A stretch of DNA of 64,000 bases from Enchytraeus crypticus (Eukaryota; Annelida; Clitellata; Enchytraeida; Enchytraeidae): positions 1,216,501 through 1,280,500 of the forward strand of contig CAJHZI010000664.1 in NCBI GenBank assembly GCA_905160935.1. Reading direction: 5' to 3'. A program made the translations under genes and the position numbers. Each line of letters opens with the position of its first letter. The first letter of the stretch is position 1. Shown here one piece after another: positions 35,716 to 46,110 of the stretch. The notes under the pieces are model-generated. The model had not been told where the DNA came from. It was given only the letters and a program-made list of their open reading frames with translations, and searched no databases.

Positions 35716-35880
35716 TGCTTGATTGAGTGTATAGGCATTGCACAAAGGCATTGTGTGTAGACATTGTGTGTAGACATTGTGTGTAAGCAGTGTATTGGTA
35801 TTCTATATAGGCATTGTGTATAGGCCTACGCATTGTGTACATAGGCCTTGTGCATATGCATTGTGTTGTACAGATGTTGT
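35716..35880. repeat. 13-16-bp minisatellite (GCATTGTGTATAG)n
   Basis: About ten imperfect units; GTAGACATTGTGT appears twice in a row. Confidence 0.9.
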
Positions 35881-36149
35881 ACGCAATCTTTTTGCTGCTA
35901 CGTAAGAACTTTGTTTCATGTGTAATTAACGAATCGATGAATTGATATAGAAATTAGATTAAAAAATGTGAGTCTAACTTCCTTCCGTAAACGAGATAAA
36001 CATGAAGTTATATGACGCTATATACGTCAAATGTAACCTAGAAGCATCACGATTAGCTTGCTTAACCTTTTTGTCTCAATCTTGCTCAAGTTTGGTATTT
36101 TGATTCACCCTAAATTAGATGGGGTTCTGAAAATATACATATACTATCC

Positions 36150-36220
36150 GTCTCTCTCTAGTTCTCTCTTAGTCCACTGCCTATTGGTAGAGCCATGATA
36201 TATAAAGCATCCACTCTTCA
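36150..36220 (-). mobile_element. RTE-like LINE, terminal ~50 bp
   Basis: CT-rich tail, then the hairpin (36177-36190, one mismatch) and ACCATGATATATAAAGC, corresponding to the LINE end ACCATGGTACATAACGC. Confidence 0.75.
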
Positions 36221-36302
36221 TGGCATAAAGAGTCTAATAACCTTGCAATATGTTGAATGAATAGTCAAACACCGTAGATCAAAATGATCTTGAGAAATTA
36301 GT

Positions 36303-36361
36303 CACATATTGCACTGTATATGCCATCTAAAGCGTAGATGGCATATGCAATGTATAATATG
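36303..36361. repeat. Hairpin, arms ~25 bp, 5-base loop
   Basis: TATGCCATCTA and TAGATGGCATA are perfect complements, and weaker pairing extends outwards to TATT/AATA. Confidence 0.82.
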
Positions 36362-37096
36362 ACAATTCTCTACTTTTCAAATATAAATATACGAGGCTTA
36401 TTGCATTTTGCAAACTGTAACTCCGAAGTAGAAATGTCTGTGAAGAGCTAGCGATTGAGCTTTGCTTTTGACGCCAGGATGATAAGAATAAATCTAGAAA
36501 GAAAAAATATACCCAAAAAATTCTGATTACTTTTGACTTTCACTATTGTTATATTCATATAACTAAGAGTACCTCTCTCAAGAGAGGTCAGAATAATCGT
36601 ATACTTGTGATAGAGAGGTTGTTGACCTCATACTTCAATCACGTTAATTTCATCTTTGCCAAAATGGAGAGCATCAATGTGTCACCCACCAGTTTGGGCT
36701 AAACTCAAGTATATCTTAACTGGAGATGTCGCATAGTGGTCTATAACAGTCTGCAATGTCTCGCATTAAGTGGGAAATGCTAAATACAGCCATGATTGGA
36801 ATTGTTAATCTCTAGGACACTCTTGAATGCTAACCACATATGGCACAAAAGCAATTCTTTATTTATTCATATGATAAGCATTAGATGTTGGAACTGAGTC
36901 AATGGTTTCCGGTTAGATTACCTAATAGCTCTATAATACCTAAATTTATTGACCATGGTACTATAGTTATTGGGCTTAGAAGTAGTAAGCCTTGAGCCCA
37001 CGCAAAGAAAATTCTAATTTAAATCACGATTAATGTTCAAAGATTGTATTAGTTAAAGTTTGTCAGTAATGAGTATTTATAAGACCAAACGCCAAT

Positions 37097-37205
37097 TTTA
37101 ACGTCAGTTTCCTGCTCGAATAGCATGTCAGTGACGGGGACAGCTCTGTGTTTATCATCACTGATCTCCTGTAGAGCATAAAACTGACATTAAACTTTGT
37201 CCTTT
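37097..37205. mobile_element. Two SINE family A tails in inverted, head-to-head arrangement
   Basis: TTTTAACGTCAGTTTCCTGC ... ATGTCAGTGACGGG (minus orientation) is followed within 20 bp by CTGATCTCCTGTAGAGCATA and AACTGACATTAAAC (plus orientation). Confidence 0.7.
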
Positions 37206-37559
37206 GGATTCAAATTTTATATAAATTTAATTTAATTCATTGGATGAAATAAGCGAAAACACTTAGCCTCATGTACTGTACGTAGAATCTCAAGTTCTGC
37301 AAGTTCATTATTTAGGCGGCTGTCCAGCTGAAAGTCACTTCTCAAATGCACTATTTCCCATCAAGAAATTAAATTTAATTAAGCAATATAGCCTTGACTC
37401 TCTCTCACTTCAGTTATTTCCAACAGAACAAAAGAATTAAACAATTTGCTCTGCATGTTTGCAAACTTTTGATTTTTATTTATGTATTAGACAGTCATCT
37501 GATACATAAGTTGTCTATCATTTAATGTTTGCTGAATGTAGGACCCATGGCATGCAATT

Positions 37560-37799
37560 CCTCTACATATCATCATCATCATCATCATCATCTTCCCTTT
37601 AATCCCAGTTTAACTAGGATCGGGATACGAATTGACCTTCTCCACTCCTCTCTGTCCCATACCATAACAAAATCTCTTCCATTCGTATTAGAAAATTTTG
37701 TGGCAATTTCTGGAGCAAAGGCGCTCTACATGACAATTCTACATTTCATTTCACATATGCTCTACATATCATTTCTTAAGCCGACTCCTCTACATATCA
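37560..37799 (-). mobile_element. SINE family B copy with probable 13-bp TSD
   Basis: (CAT)n then TCTTCCCTTTAATCCCAGTT, GGATCGGGATACGAATTG and TTCTGGAGCAAAGGCGC correspond to 9764-9984. CCTCTACATATCA occurs at 37560-37572 and 37787-37799. CTCTACAT recurs inside (37723, 37760), so the right end is not certain. Confidence 0.75.
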
Positions 37800-38794
37800 A
37801 TTATACAAAATTATAGACCATTTTAGACTCGATAAATTTGATCTCGACTCAACCACTCGTGTCTATGTATTACTCTTCTAGCTGCTATATAATCCCTTAA
37901 ACTCTCATCTATTCAAAGGCTTTCACGTTATTAGTAAATACAGTATATCATGTTCTCTTATTTTCTTAAGGAATAGTTTTCTATATTCAGTTTCTCAAAA
38001 CGGTTTGACGATATCTTAGAAATGAGTGAAAGCCAGGGTTGGCTATATAATAAATATAACTAATTTAGCAGAATTTTCATTTGGCCTACATTGGCAGCTT
38101 CTCCGTAACTTCAAAATAATTTCCTGCAGCAGTAGCGTTTAAGAAGGACACGCAAGGCTAAATTGCTCAGATGAATTTAAATCAAAATCGATCAAACCGA
38201 GCTTATAGAATTCTGGGCTTCGTATTCTTTTCGATCTGTACTTATACTTCTATTCAATAATTGCTTGAACATCTATTACTCAGAGCTTATGATTTAAAGA
38301 TGGAATAGAATCAGGCCACTCGTAGCATTTGGGACTATTCCCATACTGTTTTTGGAAACTTGCAAATGCTTGTAGAGAGTAATGTATGTCAACAATTATG
38401 ATATGTCCATTAATTTTACTGTATTTTAAATCCTAAACACTAGATGATCTATCTATTATTGAATGGAAGGATACGCACACATAAGAAATTATATAATTCA
38501 AGATATATGCAGCCAGTATTGTAGATTTTAAGTTTCAGTAGAGACTTTTGATTGTTCAACTTATTAGTCGATAAAGTGGGTATTTATGGGCGTGACAACA
38601 CTGCAAATAAAAATTTTGAACTTTGATAAACTAGTGATGAAACCTTAACCAGAGAACTTATAGTTTACTCTGTTACAGGCACATCATATTGAAATTTATA
38701 TTTATAGAAACAAATCGAAATAAGGATTGAAAGTTTGATATAATTTACAGATTTAGCCTAATATTTGTCTTCATCAATGAAATTTATTTGACTG

Positions 38795-38886
38795 GTTTAA
38801 ACCTCAACCTATGTGGATTTTAGTGAAGTAAATACATGAGGTTTAAACCTCAATCTGTGTGGATTTTAGTGAAGTAAGTACATCAC
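38795..38886. repeat. Tandem duplication, 2 x 46 bp
   Basis: GTTTAAACCTCAA.CT.TGTGG unit repeated once with few changes. Confidence 0.93.
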
Positions 38887-39554
38887 TCCATAATGAAATC
38901 AACGTGCCTTTCTGTGTCTGAAACCGAATTCAAGTGTTGCTCTGTAGCCAATTGAAGTCATTCAATATGCGCTCGTTCGCAATTACTTGGCCATTGGCTT
39001 GCTGCATATTTTCATTTGTAAGTGCTAAAAGTTTAAAAGTACCTATAGATAGGATCTCTACGCGTAGATGTACAGTATTATACCTGATGCAAAATAGGTA
39101 TAATACATACAACTTATTAAAAATATAACTTATAATAGATTATGAAACATTCGAGGCTGCTTTGATAGAGAAAATGTATAAATTTAAAAAAATGACTAAT
39201 TTAGACAAGTAAGTCTAATATCATTTGCAGATTTCTAAAATATTATAAAAACTGAAATATGAAAGCTATTTATCTGTCTCTAATGCGCTGGCGTATTCTC
39301 TTATTTGAAAAAAAAATTGGATCGATTATGAGGATCGATTTTTAATGACAAAATTTGATCAAAATTTCTTTATTAGACCTAAAATCACTTGGCTATTGCA
39401 AGGAATATCTAATTTAGCAAACGTTACATTGAAAAGAAAACTTAGAATCGATGGATTTGAGCTGATTCTTTGTTTATTTCTGTTAACTCTAGGCACACAC
39501 GGCTTACTTTTGCCATTCAAAAGACGTTGGCTCTTCACTTGCTTTGGTCAAAAA

Positions 39555-39690
39555 AGCTAAAAAAGCTAATGTTAACATTAGTTTCTTCACTCGAAAGCGA
39601 TGTCAGTGACGGGCGAGCCCAGGATTTGAACCCCGCACATACTGGTTCGAGGTCGAGTATCTAACTGACATCGCCACTGGCTCCAGCCAA
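39555..39690 (-). mobile_element. tRNA-derived SINE, family A, best-preserved copy
   Basis: Minus strand, 5' to 3': TTGGCTGGAGCCAGTGGCGA, A-box TGGCGATGTCAG, GGTTCAAATCCTGGGCTCG containing the B-box, CCCGTCACTGACATCGCTTT, CGAGTGAAGAAACTAATGTT and a TTAGCTTTTTTAGC tail. The A- and B-boxes are internal pol III promoter elements. Compare copies at 6919, 7617, 13938, 54707, 59662, 61681 and 63528. Confidence 0.9.
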
Positions 39691-40274
39691 TGGGTCGTCA
39701 ATACCACCACAAGGTTCTCCTAATTTTCCTAAGTGTTAGATTGTATTTCTGGTATGTTTTTATTGAATCATTGTCTAAAGTAGAAATTAACATATAGTTA
39801 CGCTAATCCACAAAATCCGGGACGCAGCCTGTTAGAAAGAGGGAGCATTTCGTCTCGGTATCTTGAGTTACGGGACCAGAAGGATAAGACGAAACCTCTT
39901 TTATTGAAAACAGTCCGTCGAGAGAAAAATTATCTAAATTATTGACAATATGCTGTAAACTGACGTCAAACAAGATTATGTTATTACACTATATGCACTA
40001 CTTGATGTGGGCAGATAACAAGAGATCTACAATATATCAATAAGTTATTAAACCAACCAAAAAATGGTAGAAAAGTTATAAACAAAAGAACAAATAGGGC
40101 CTACGTAATAAACAAAAGAAATGAGTTAAAAAGTGCATGTAAATATCCTTATAAATCTACTTAATTGTTAAGAAACTCGTCTTTACATTATTTGCCCATC
40201 GATTTCTCAAGATCAAATCGTTACCTTTACAAATCTTCCTAATTAGGCCTAGATTACATATGTTATTATATTGC

Positions 40275-40866
40275 ACGGCCCTTAAGGAAGGATGATATCA
40301 GGAAAATAGAGACATTGGAAATGTGGATATGAAGAAGATTGGAAAGGATTAGTTTGACTTAAAAGGTTACAAACGAGGAAGGTCTGAAGAGAGAGAGAGA
40401 GAGAGATATGTTTATTTCAGCATCAACACCAAATCACTGACAAGCATAAATAGAAATAAACATTTAAATGAAATAAAATTTTAAAAAATTCCCTGATACA
40501 CAGAGTGTCAAACAGTCTATAAACACCGGAACGACGGCCGTCAGGGAAGATGATACACATCTTATCTAGCTGACCACCGAAGAAAATTGAAGAGAGTTGG
40601 TACAGATAGACAGTTAATAAATGTATACAGAAAAAGACGAAGATTTGGATAGAACACATTCTAAGGGCAAAAGTCAATTAAAAGAGGTCATAGAAGGCAG
40701 AATGGAAGGAAAGAGAGGCAGAGGCAGGTCGAGATTAGGAATGTTAGATGATTTAAGGATCCACTCATATGTTGACATGAAGAGGAAAGCGGAAGACAGA
40801 GCAGAGTGGAGGCGTTTTATATACCATGGACCTACAGGTGGGCAGGGCACTAAGAGAGAGATTGCA
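40275..40866 (+). mobile_element. RTE-like LINE, 3' end, split by an insertion
   Basis: GGAAGGATGATATCAGGAAA starts the match to the YGCETWTLRKEDIRK region. The match stops at 40384 and resumes at 40588 with GAGAGTTGGTACAGATAG. The C-terminus then reads DRTHSKGKSQLKEVIEGRM and RSRLGMLDDLRIHSYV. The hairpin is worn (CTACAGGTGGGCAG) and the (GA)n tail short. Confidence 0.88.
40385..40596 (-). mobile_element. Nested 194-bp insertion with 9-bp TSD
   Basis: TGAAGAGAG occurs at 40385-40393 and 40588-40596, bounding 40394-40587. The insert is not LINE sequence; on its minus strand it ends GCTGAAATAAACATAT followed by (CT)n, so it is probably a retroposon. A similar end (GTGAAATAAAACATATTTCTC) occurs at about 63295-63325. 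Confidence 0.7.
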
Positions 40867-41400
40867 TATTGGTTAACAGAAATAATTAAATTATTTAATA
40901 AAACTGACTCCATCACTAGAATGCTCATAATTTATTTAAAAGGATCCGATTTCCTACATGAAGACCAGTACGCTAGTTCGTAACCGAACACTCATCGCTA
41001 CATTGAATTTCACTATGAAGTGATTGCTAGCGCTCGTCGCTTTGCTCCCGAATAACGCGATAGCGTTCAAACAGTGAGAATATGTTTAGCATTTTACTCT
41101 TATAGCCAATCTATACCTATGTTTAATAACGGATGAAACTTCCCAAAATAGGAGATCAAAATATAATATAATCTAGGTCGGAAATTATTATGAAGCTGTC
41201 TTTTAAGTTACTCAAAACAAATCCTAGTTTATTTGTCTACGTTTCTAAAATAAGGCAAGCAATATATCAGACACCAGCACACACCTATCATATGTATAGC
41301 TTAATGGCCATCAACTAATGAGCCAAAAGATGGATAAAGAGAGAAAAAGTTAGAGGAGTGGATAATGACAGTTTGATAGAAGGAAGAACAAAATTTGTGC

Positions 41401-41607
<207 letters not shown>

Positions 41608-41767
41608 AAATAAGCAATTAAACATATTAAAACCGTGAATACAAGCGACACATGCTAAATTACTTTCTCATATCTACATTTAACGTTTTTTTCATCATGT
41701 GAAACCAGCGTTAGTGAGGTTTGACGTTGATATGGTTTATATTAGAGATGGGAATTTTATGAATTTT

Positions 41768-41870
41768 CAGAGTTCGGGTTTGGTTCGGTTCGTCAAAAAT
41801 GAAAGTTCGGTTCGGTTCGGGTTCGGTTAGAACAAGGGTTCGGGTTCGGTTCGGGTTCGGCTTGCTTTCC
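41768..41870 (+). repeat. TTCGGG subterminal array, left
   Basis: GGGTTCGGTTCGG-type words, about 12 units of 5-6 bp with short interruptions. Confidence 0.9.
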
Positions 41871-42442
41871 AACTCGCAAGAGTTCGATTTGAGTTCTAAA
41901 TGGTTTGGTTTGGATAATGTTGCAATTGTTTAACATTACTTATAATAGTCATGGTTATGATAAACATGTTTAAAATGGTTTATGGGTAAATAGGCTTAAA
42001 GAAATACATGAAGTCATAGTAACTGACACATTTTTCACCTGAGTAGAAATATGAAAAAATGAGAGAAGTAGTATTTATAACTGTACAATTCTTAAAATAC
42101 TGTAAGTTGACAAACAAATGTTCATAAAAATAGATTTTTATTTTTATTTTGGTATCTGAAATATTATCCTTGATTATAATCAGAAAATAGAATATTTCAC
42201 CCATTTAAAAACAAATTTTGTCACTAGGCCTATATATTAGAAACGTTTATAATTAAATGGAAATGTCTTGGCTAAAATTTGATGCAATATTTCAGAGACA
42301 AAGTGCAATTTATTAACATAAAATGTGAAATACGGACGATTTGGTAAAGACATGTACTTCTACAGAAAAATGATCATAATATATACATTTTGCTATCAAC
42401 TGAACCAGTAATAAACTATGAGTGTCTGAAATACCAGTGATT

Positions 42443-43210
42443 TTTGTAATGCTCTCTCTCTCTCTCTCTTAGTGCCCTGCCTATTACAGGTCCATGGTAT
42501 ATAAAGCCTCCACTTTTCTCTGTCTTTTGCTTTCCTCTTCATGTCCACATACGAGTGGATCTTAAAATCATCTAACATTTATAATCTTGGTCTTCCTTCC
42601 ATTCTACATTCTATGACCTTTTTTAATAGACTTTCCCTTCTTAGAATGTGTCCTGTTCAACTCTTCTTCCTATATCTTAATACATTTATCAACTGTCTAT
42701 CTTTACCAACTCTCTCCAGAACTTCCTCACTTGTAACCTTTTGAGTCCAGCTAATCCTTTCCATTCTTCTTCATATCCATATTTCCAATGCCTCTAGTTT
42801 CCTGATATTTTCTTTCCTTGATGTCCATGTTTCAGATCCATATAATTTAGATCCTTTTTAACGTGGTCAATACTAAGGTTTTCGCTGTCTTTATCTTAGT
42901 ATCTTTCTTTAGGATTTTTGTTAAAAGTTTCCTATTATCAAAAGTTTCCTTTGCTTTTGCAATTCCATTATATATTTCAGTCTCACATTTCCCATTATCT
43001 GTTATAGCATGACTTAAATATTTGAAACTCCTTACCTATTCCAATTTCGTAACATTTATTATAATATTGACTTCACCTCTATCCTGGGATACTCTCACTA
43101 CTTTTGTCTCTTTGATGTTAATCTTCATTCCATATTTCAATGCCATATAATTCAGATTATCCATGATCTTCTGTAGACCAGTCTCGCTTCCCGCTTCCAT
43201 TCCTTTGTAA
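42443..43210 (-). mobile_element. RTE-like LINE copy nested in the hAT element
   Basis: (CT)n, a worn hairpin and the C-terminal coding region of the LINE, through to about the region coding AGSEIELQK. TTTGTAA at 42443-42449 and 43204-43210 is a probable TSD. All frames are broken. Confidence 0.88.
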
Positions 43211-43409
43211 AGCTAACATTCCTCTGTATCGCTATCTGTTATTAATTTTTTAATTTGTGTCGGAACCAGCCTTACCTGAATATATGCTGTTGGATACTGT
43301 AATGCATGTAAATGCAAAAAACTAATGTACAGTGTATTTGTATTGTTTTTACTATCTTTATATAATGTCAGACTGGCGAAGGAGAAAGGAACTTCAAGAT
43401 TTTGGTTTA

Positions 43410-43600
43410 GTTCGGTTTGGACGAAGACAGGGTTCGGGTTCGGTTCGGGTTCGGTTCGGGTTCGGTTCGGGTTCGGTTCGGGTTCGGTCAGAGTCTGGGT
43501 TCGGTTCGGTTCGGTTCGGCTAGAGTCTGGGTTCGGGTTCGGTTCGGCTAGAGTCTGGGTTCGGGTTCGGTTCGGTTAGGTCAAAATTCCTGATTTTTGG
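43410..43600 (+). repeat. TTCGGG subterminal array, right
   Basis: About 30 units of TTCGG/TTCGGG in two blocks, with the phrase GTCAGAGTCTGGG/CTAGAGTCTGGG recurring three times. Gly-Phe/Gly-Ser frames are artefacts. Confidence 0.95.
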
Positions 43601-43631
43601 GTTCGGTTCGATTCCCATCTCTAGTTTATAT

Positions 43632-45018
43632 AAAAGAATTGGAGAGCAGTAAAAAGCATTGAGTGCATTAGACAGTTACAGCAGATGCTAAAACCTGTAG
43701 AACGAGGCCAAACAACGATTTAAGACGATACCAGAAACAAAACAGGAAGTCCTAGGATGCGATGGATATTGGATAACATCAGGAATTACAAGAAGAGGAA
43801 CTAAGAAAATCTCCGTTAACTCTCTCTTAAGGAAATCGTTATTAGAAGCAGGAAGAACATTTCGGATTTGATTTAATCTCTCTAGCATCTTCAAACGTCG
43901 CACTGCAGAAACGGAGATAAACTTTCGCTTATTTAGCTATCATTCAAAAACACTTGACAGATGCTAGTAAAAATATGTTTGAACGTCAATATTTATTTAT
44001 GGCAGGATAAACGGAAGAGAAAGAAGAGACATAGAGAATTCTTTATGTATGCTGCAGCCTGAATGAAAAAGAAGTATAAAAGTAAAGGTCTTATAGGAAA
44101 GTATCATCGTAGAACTAATAATAAAAATAATAGTAACAAATAATAGTAATAATAATAATAATACCATAATAATAAGCAAGTTTTTACAGGCTGAGTTATT
44201 CAATGAAAGAGTCAGCTAATTTACACATAATTTAAACTAATTCATTTTTTTTTTGTAATATCACCACTCTCAGAATATTTGCGCTAAATGAACAAAAGGA
44301 GAGTCATTTAGCCTATCTCTCTGGCCTCAACTAGTGTAGCAGACGAAATAATTAAAGTCAATGCTATTCTTGTAATGACCAAAGTTAACAGCTAGAAATA
44401 ATTTCACTTCTGCATGTACGTGTACATGTATATCTGCAAGTTGTCGTTACGAGCACTTGCAAGTTTCGGTATTTAAGCTGAAGATATCAATACATAAAGA
44501 TAATCGAGGAGCGATTAGTAAAAAGAGTGAAATTGGGCTCTGACTTAAATTTTCGTGACATTTCTTTCGCGATAAGGGGTTTTTGACAATCAAATTACCT
44601 TAACAAATTTTCAAGGGTAAAAATGATTTCGCACAAAATAACTTGATGGTTATTCGTCTATAAATTGTATCTACTTTACGATCTACAAATATTTTCCGTC
44701 TTATCATTGCGAATTTTGGAAGAAATATTCTCGCTCAAGCCTACAATTATTGCGAGAAAAAAGAGTGGTAAGAGGCTAAGCTCTGTCTTGTGCGGATGCA
44801 TCAAATCGGCAGCATAATCACTGGTGGTTTTATGTACCAACTCGGCAAAAGAGAGAAGAAGGGTTGCTTGCCACAGAAATTTTCATCTGCACTTGCTATG
44901 CAGTAAGCAGTCGAGAGAACTTCACAGTAATCACGCGCATTGTCTCTTTTTCGAACTGAACTGCCAAGAGGTAGGTCCTTACCATATAGAGCTAACATCT
45001 TTCATTTCCACATAGAAA
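43632..45018. other. Noncoding region
   Basis: (AAT)n at 44110-44165; otherwise nothing supported. Confidence 0.45.
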
Positions 45019-45180
45019 TGCTTTATCAAGCTATTTAACATCTTTTTATATTGCAGTGCTTTATCAAACCATTAAATATCATTTGCACGTGGTATTGCTT
45101 TATCAAACTGCTTAATTAATATTTTTATCACATAGTACTATTTTATTAAACGATTTAACATCCTATCTGCGTCTATCAAT
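45019..45180. repeat. Degenerate ~39-bp tandem repeat, 4 units
   Basis: TGCTTTATCAA.C..TTAA words begin at 45019, 45057, 45096 and about 45136. Confidence 0.7.
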
Positions 45181-45641
45181 AGTTTCTTTCGTATCATTAT
45201 TCTCTAAATCATTTATTAAACCGTTAATCAAACATCTTTCTAATAAACCTCTCACAGGAGAAACTGATATTCAATTCAACTCAAATCTGTTATGAACTAA
45301 ACCCTGTCAGACACTAAACTATATGATAACAATACGTACGTAGCTAAAATGGACACATGAACCTATAACATCATCTCGAAGGTTTTATTCTGGTCACGTT
45401 ATGGCACAGAAATCATCGTTTCCGTAACGGTCTCTACATTGTCTGATGCCTCTGTACCAGAAAAAAACCCTCCCTGAAATTTTCAATTGAAGTATTTCTT
45501 TTGGTCATAATAAGTTTTCTAGTCTCCTATGAGATTGTCTCTACAGTTCTCTGTAGGTCTCGACTTACTACGTGCGGTAGTGCGGGCAGAATGAATAATG
45601 AAGTCCGTATATCATGTGCTATGAAATTTCATAACACAGGA

Positions 45642-46110
45642 GCGAACGGTGCAACAAGCTTTATCGCAGCGATGAAGGACAAAGTAATTAGATTCGCGTA
45701 ATCCCTGGTGATAGTAGATAACGAGATGAAACAAAATCGCGCTAGAAACTTACAATGTAGTCTCTAAAACCGATTCGGTTGCAATGGAACTCCGTAACGC
45801 GTGATGAAGGACAAGTTAATTAGATACGTGTAATTATATGTACCTTAATTAACTGGTGATAGTAGATAACGAGCTGAAAAAAAATCGGGCTAAAAACTTA
45901 CAAAGTAGTCTTTAAGACCGATTTGGTTGCAATGGAACTCCGTAACGTGTAGACGGATAATGCAATAAACTCTACCGCAACGACGAAGGACAAAGTAATT
46001 AGATACGTGTAAAATTACATGTATCTGAATTGCTGGGTGATAGTATATAACTAAATTAAATAAAAACGCACCGTAAACTTATAAAGTAGTCTTTAAGACT
46101 GATTCCGTTC
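45642..46110. repeat. Tandem repeat, three units of 132-179 bp
   Basis: GATGAAGGACAAAGTAATTAG starts units at 45671, 45803 and 45982 (GACGAAGG). The next landmarks, GGTGATAGTAGATAACGA, AGTAGTCT.TAA and CCGATT.GGTTGCAATGG, follow in the same order. Units differ by a ~29-bp GCAATAAACTCTACCGCAA segment and a short AT insertion. Confidence 0.92.

Larger units (their letters stand above)
41743..43623. mobile_element. Non-autonomous hAT-like DNA transposon
   Basis: The ends are exact 13-bp inverted repeats TAGAGATGGGAAT / ATTCCCATCTCTA, of the form typical for hAT elements. An identical 8-bp duplication GTTTATAT lies outside (41735-41742 and 43624-43631), the length hAT transposases make. Inside each end lies an array of TTCGGG/TTCGG words (41768-41870 and 43410-43600), in the same orientation. 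No transposase motif was found in the body, and about 750 bp of it is a nested LINE (42450-43203). It must therefore have been moved by an element elsewhere. Confidence 0.93.

Noticed and set aside
43325-43579. Gly-Phe/Gly-Ser-Val-Arg repeat frame resembling a structural protein
   Set aside because: It is the TTCGGG subterminal array of the hAT-like element.
43410-43600. Telomere-like repeat
   Set aside because: TTCGGG differs from animal telomere TTAGGG and the arrays are tied to the two ends of one transposon.
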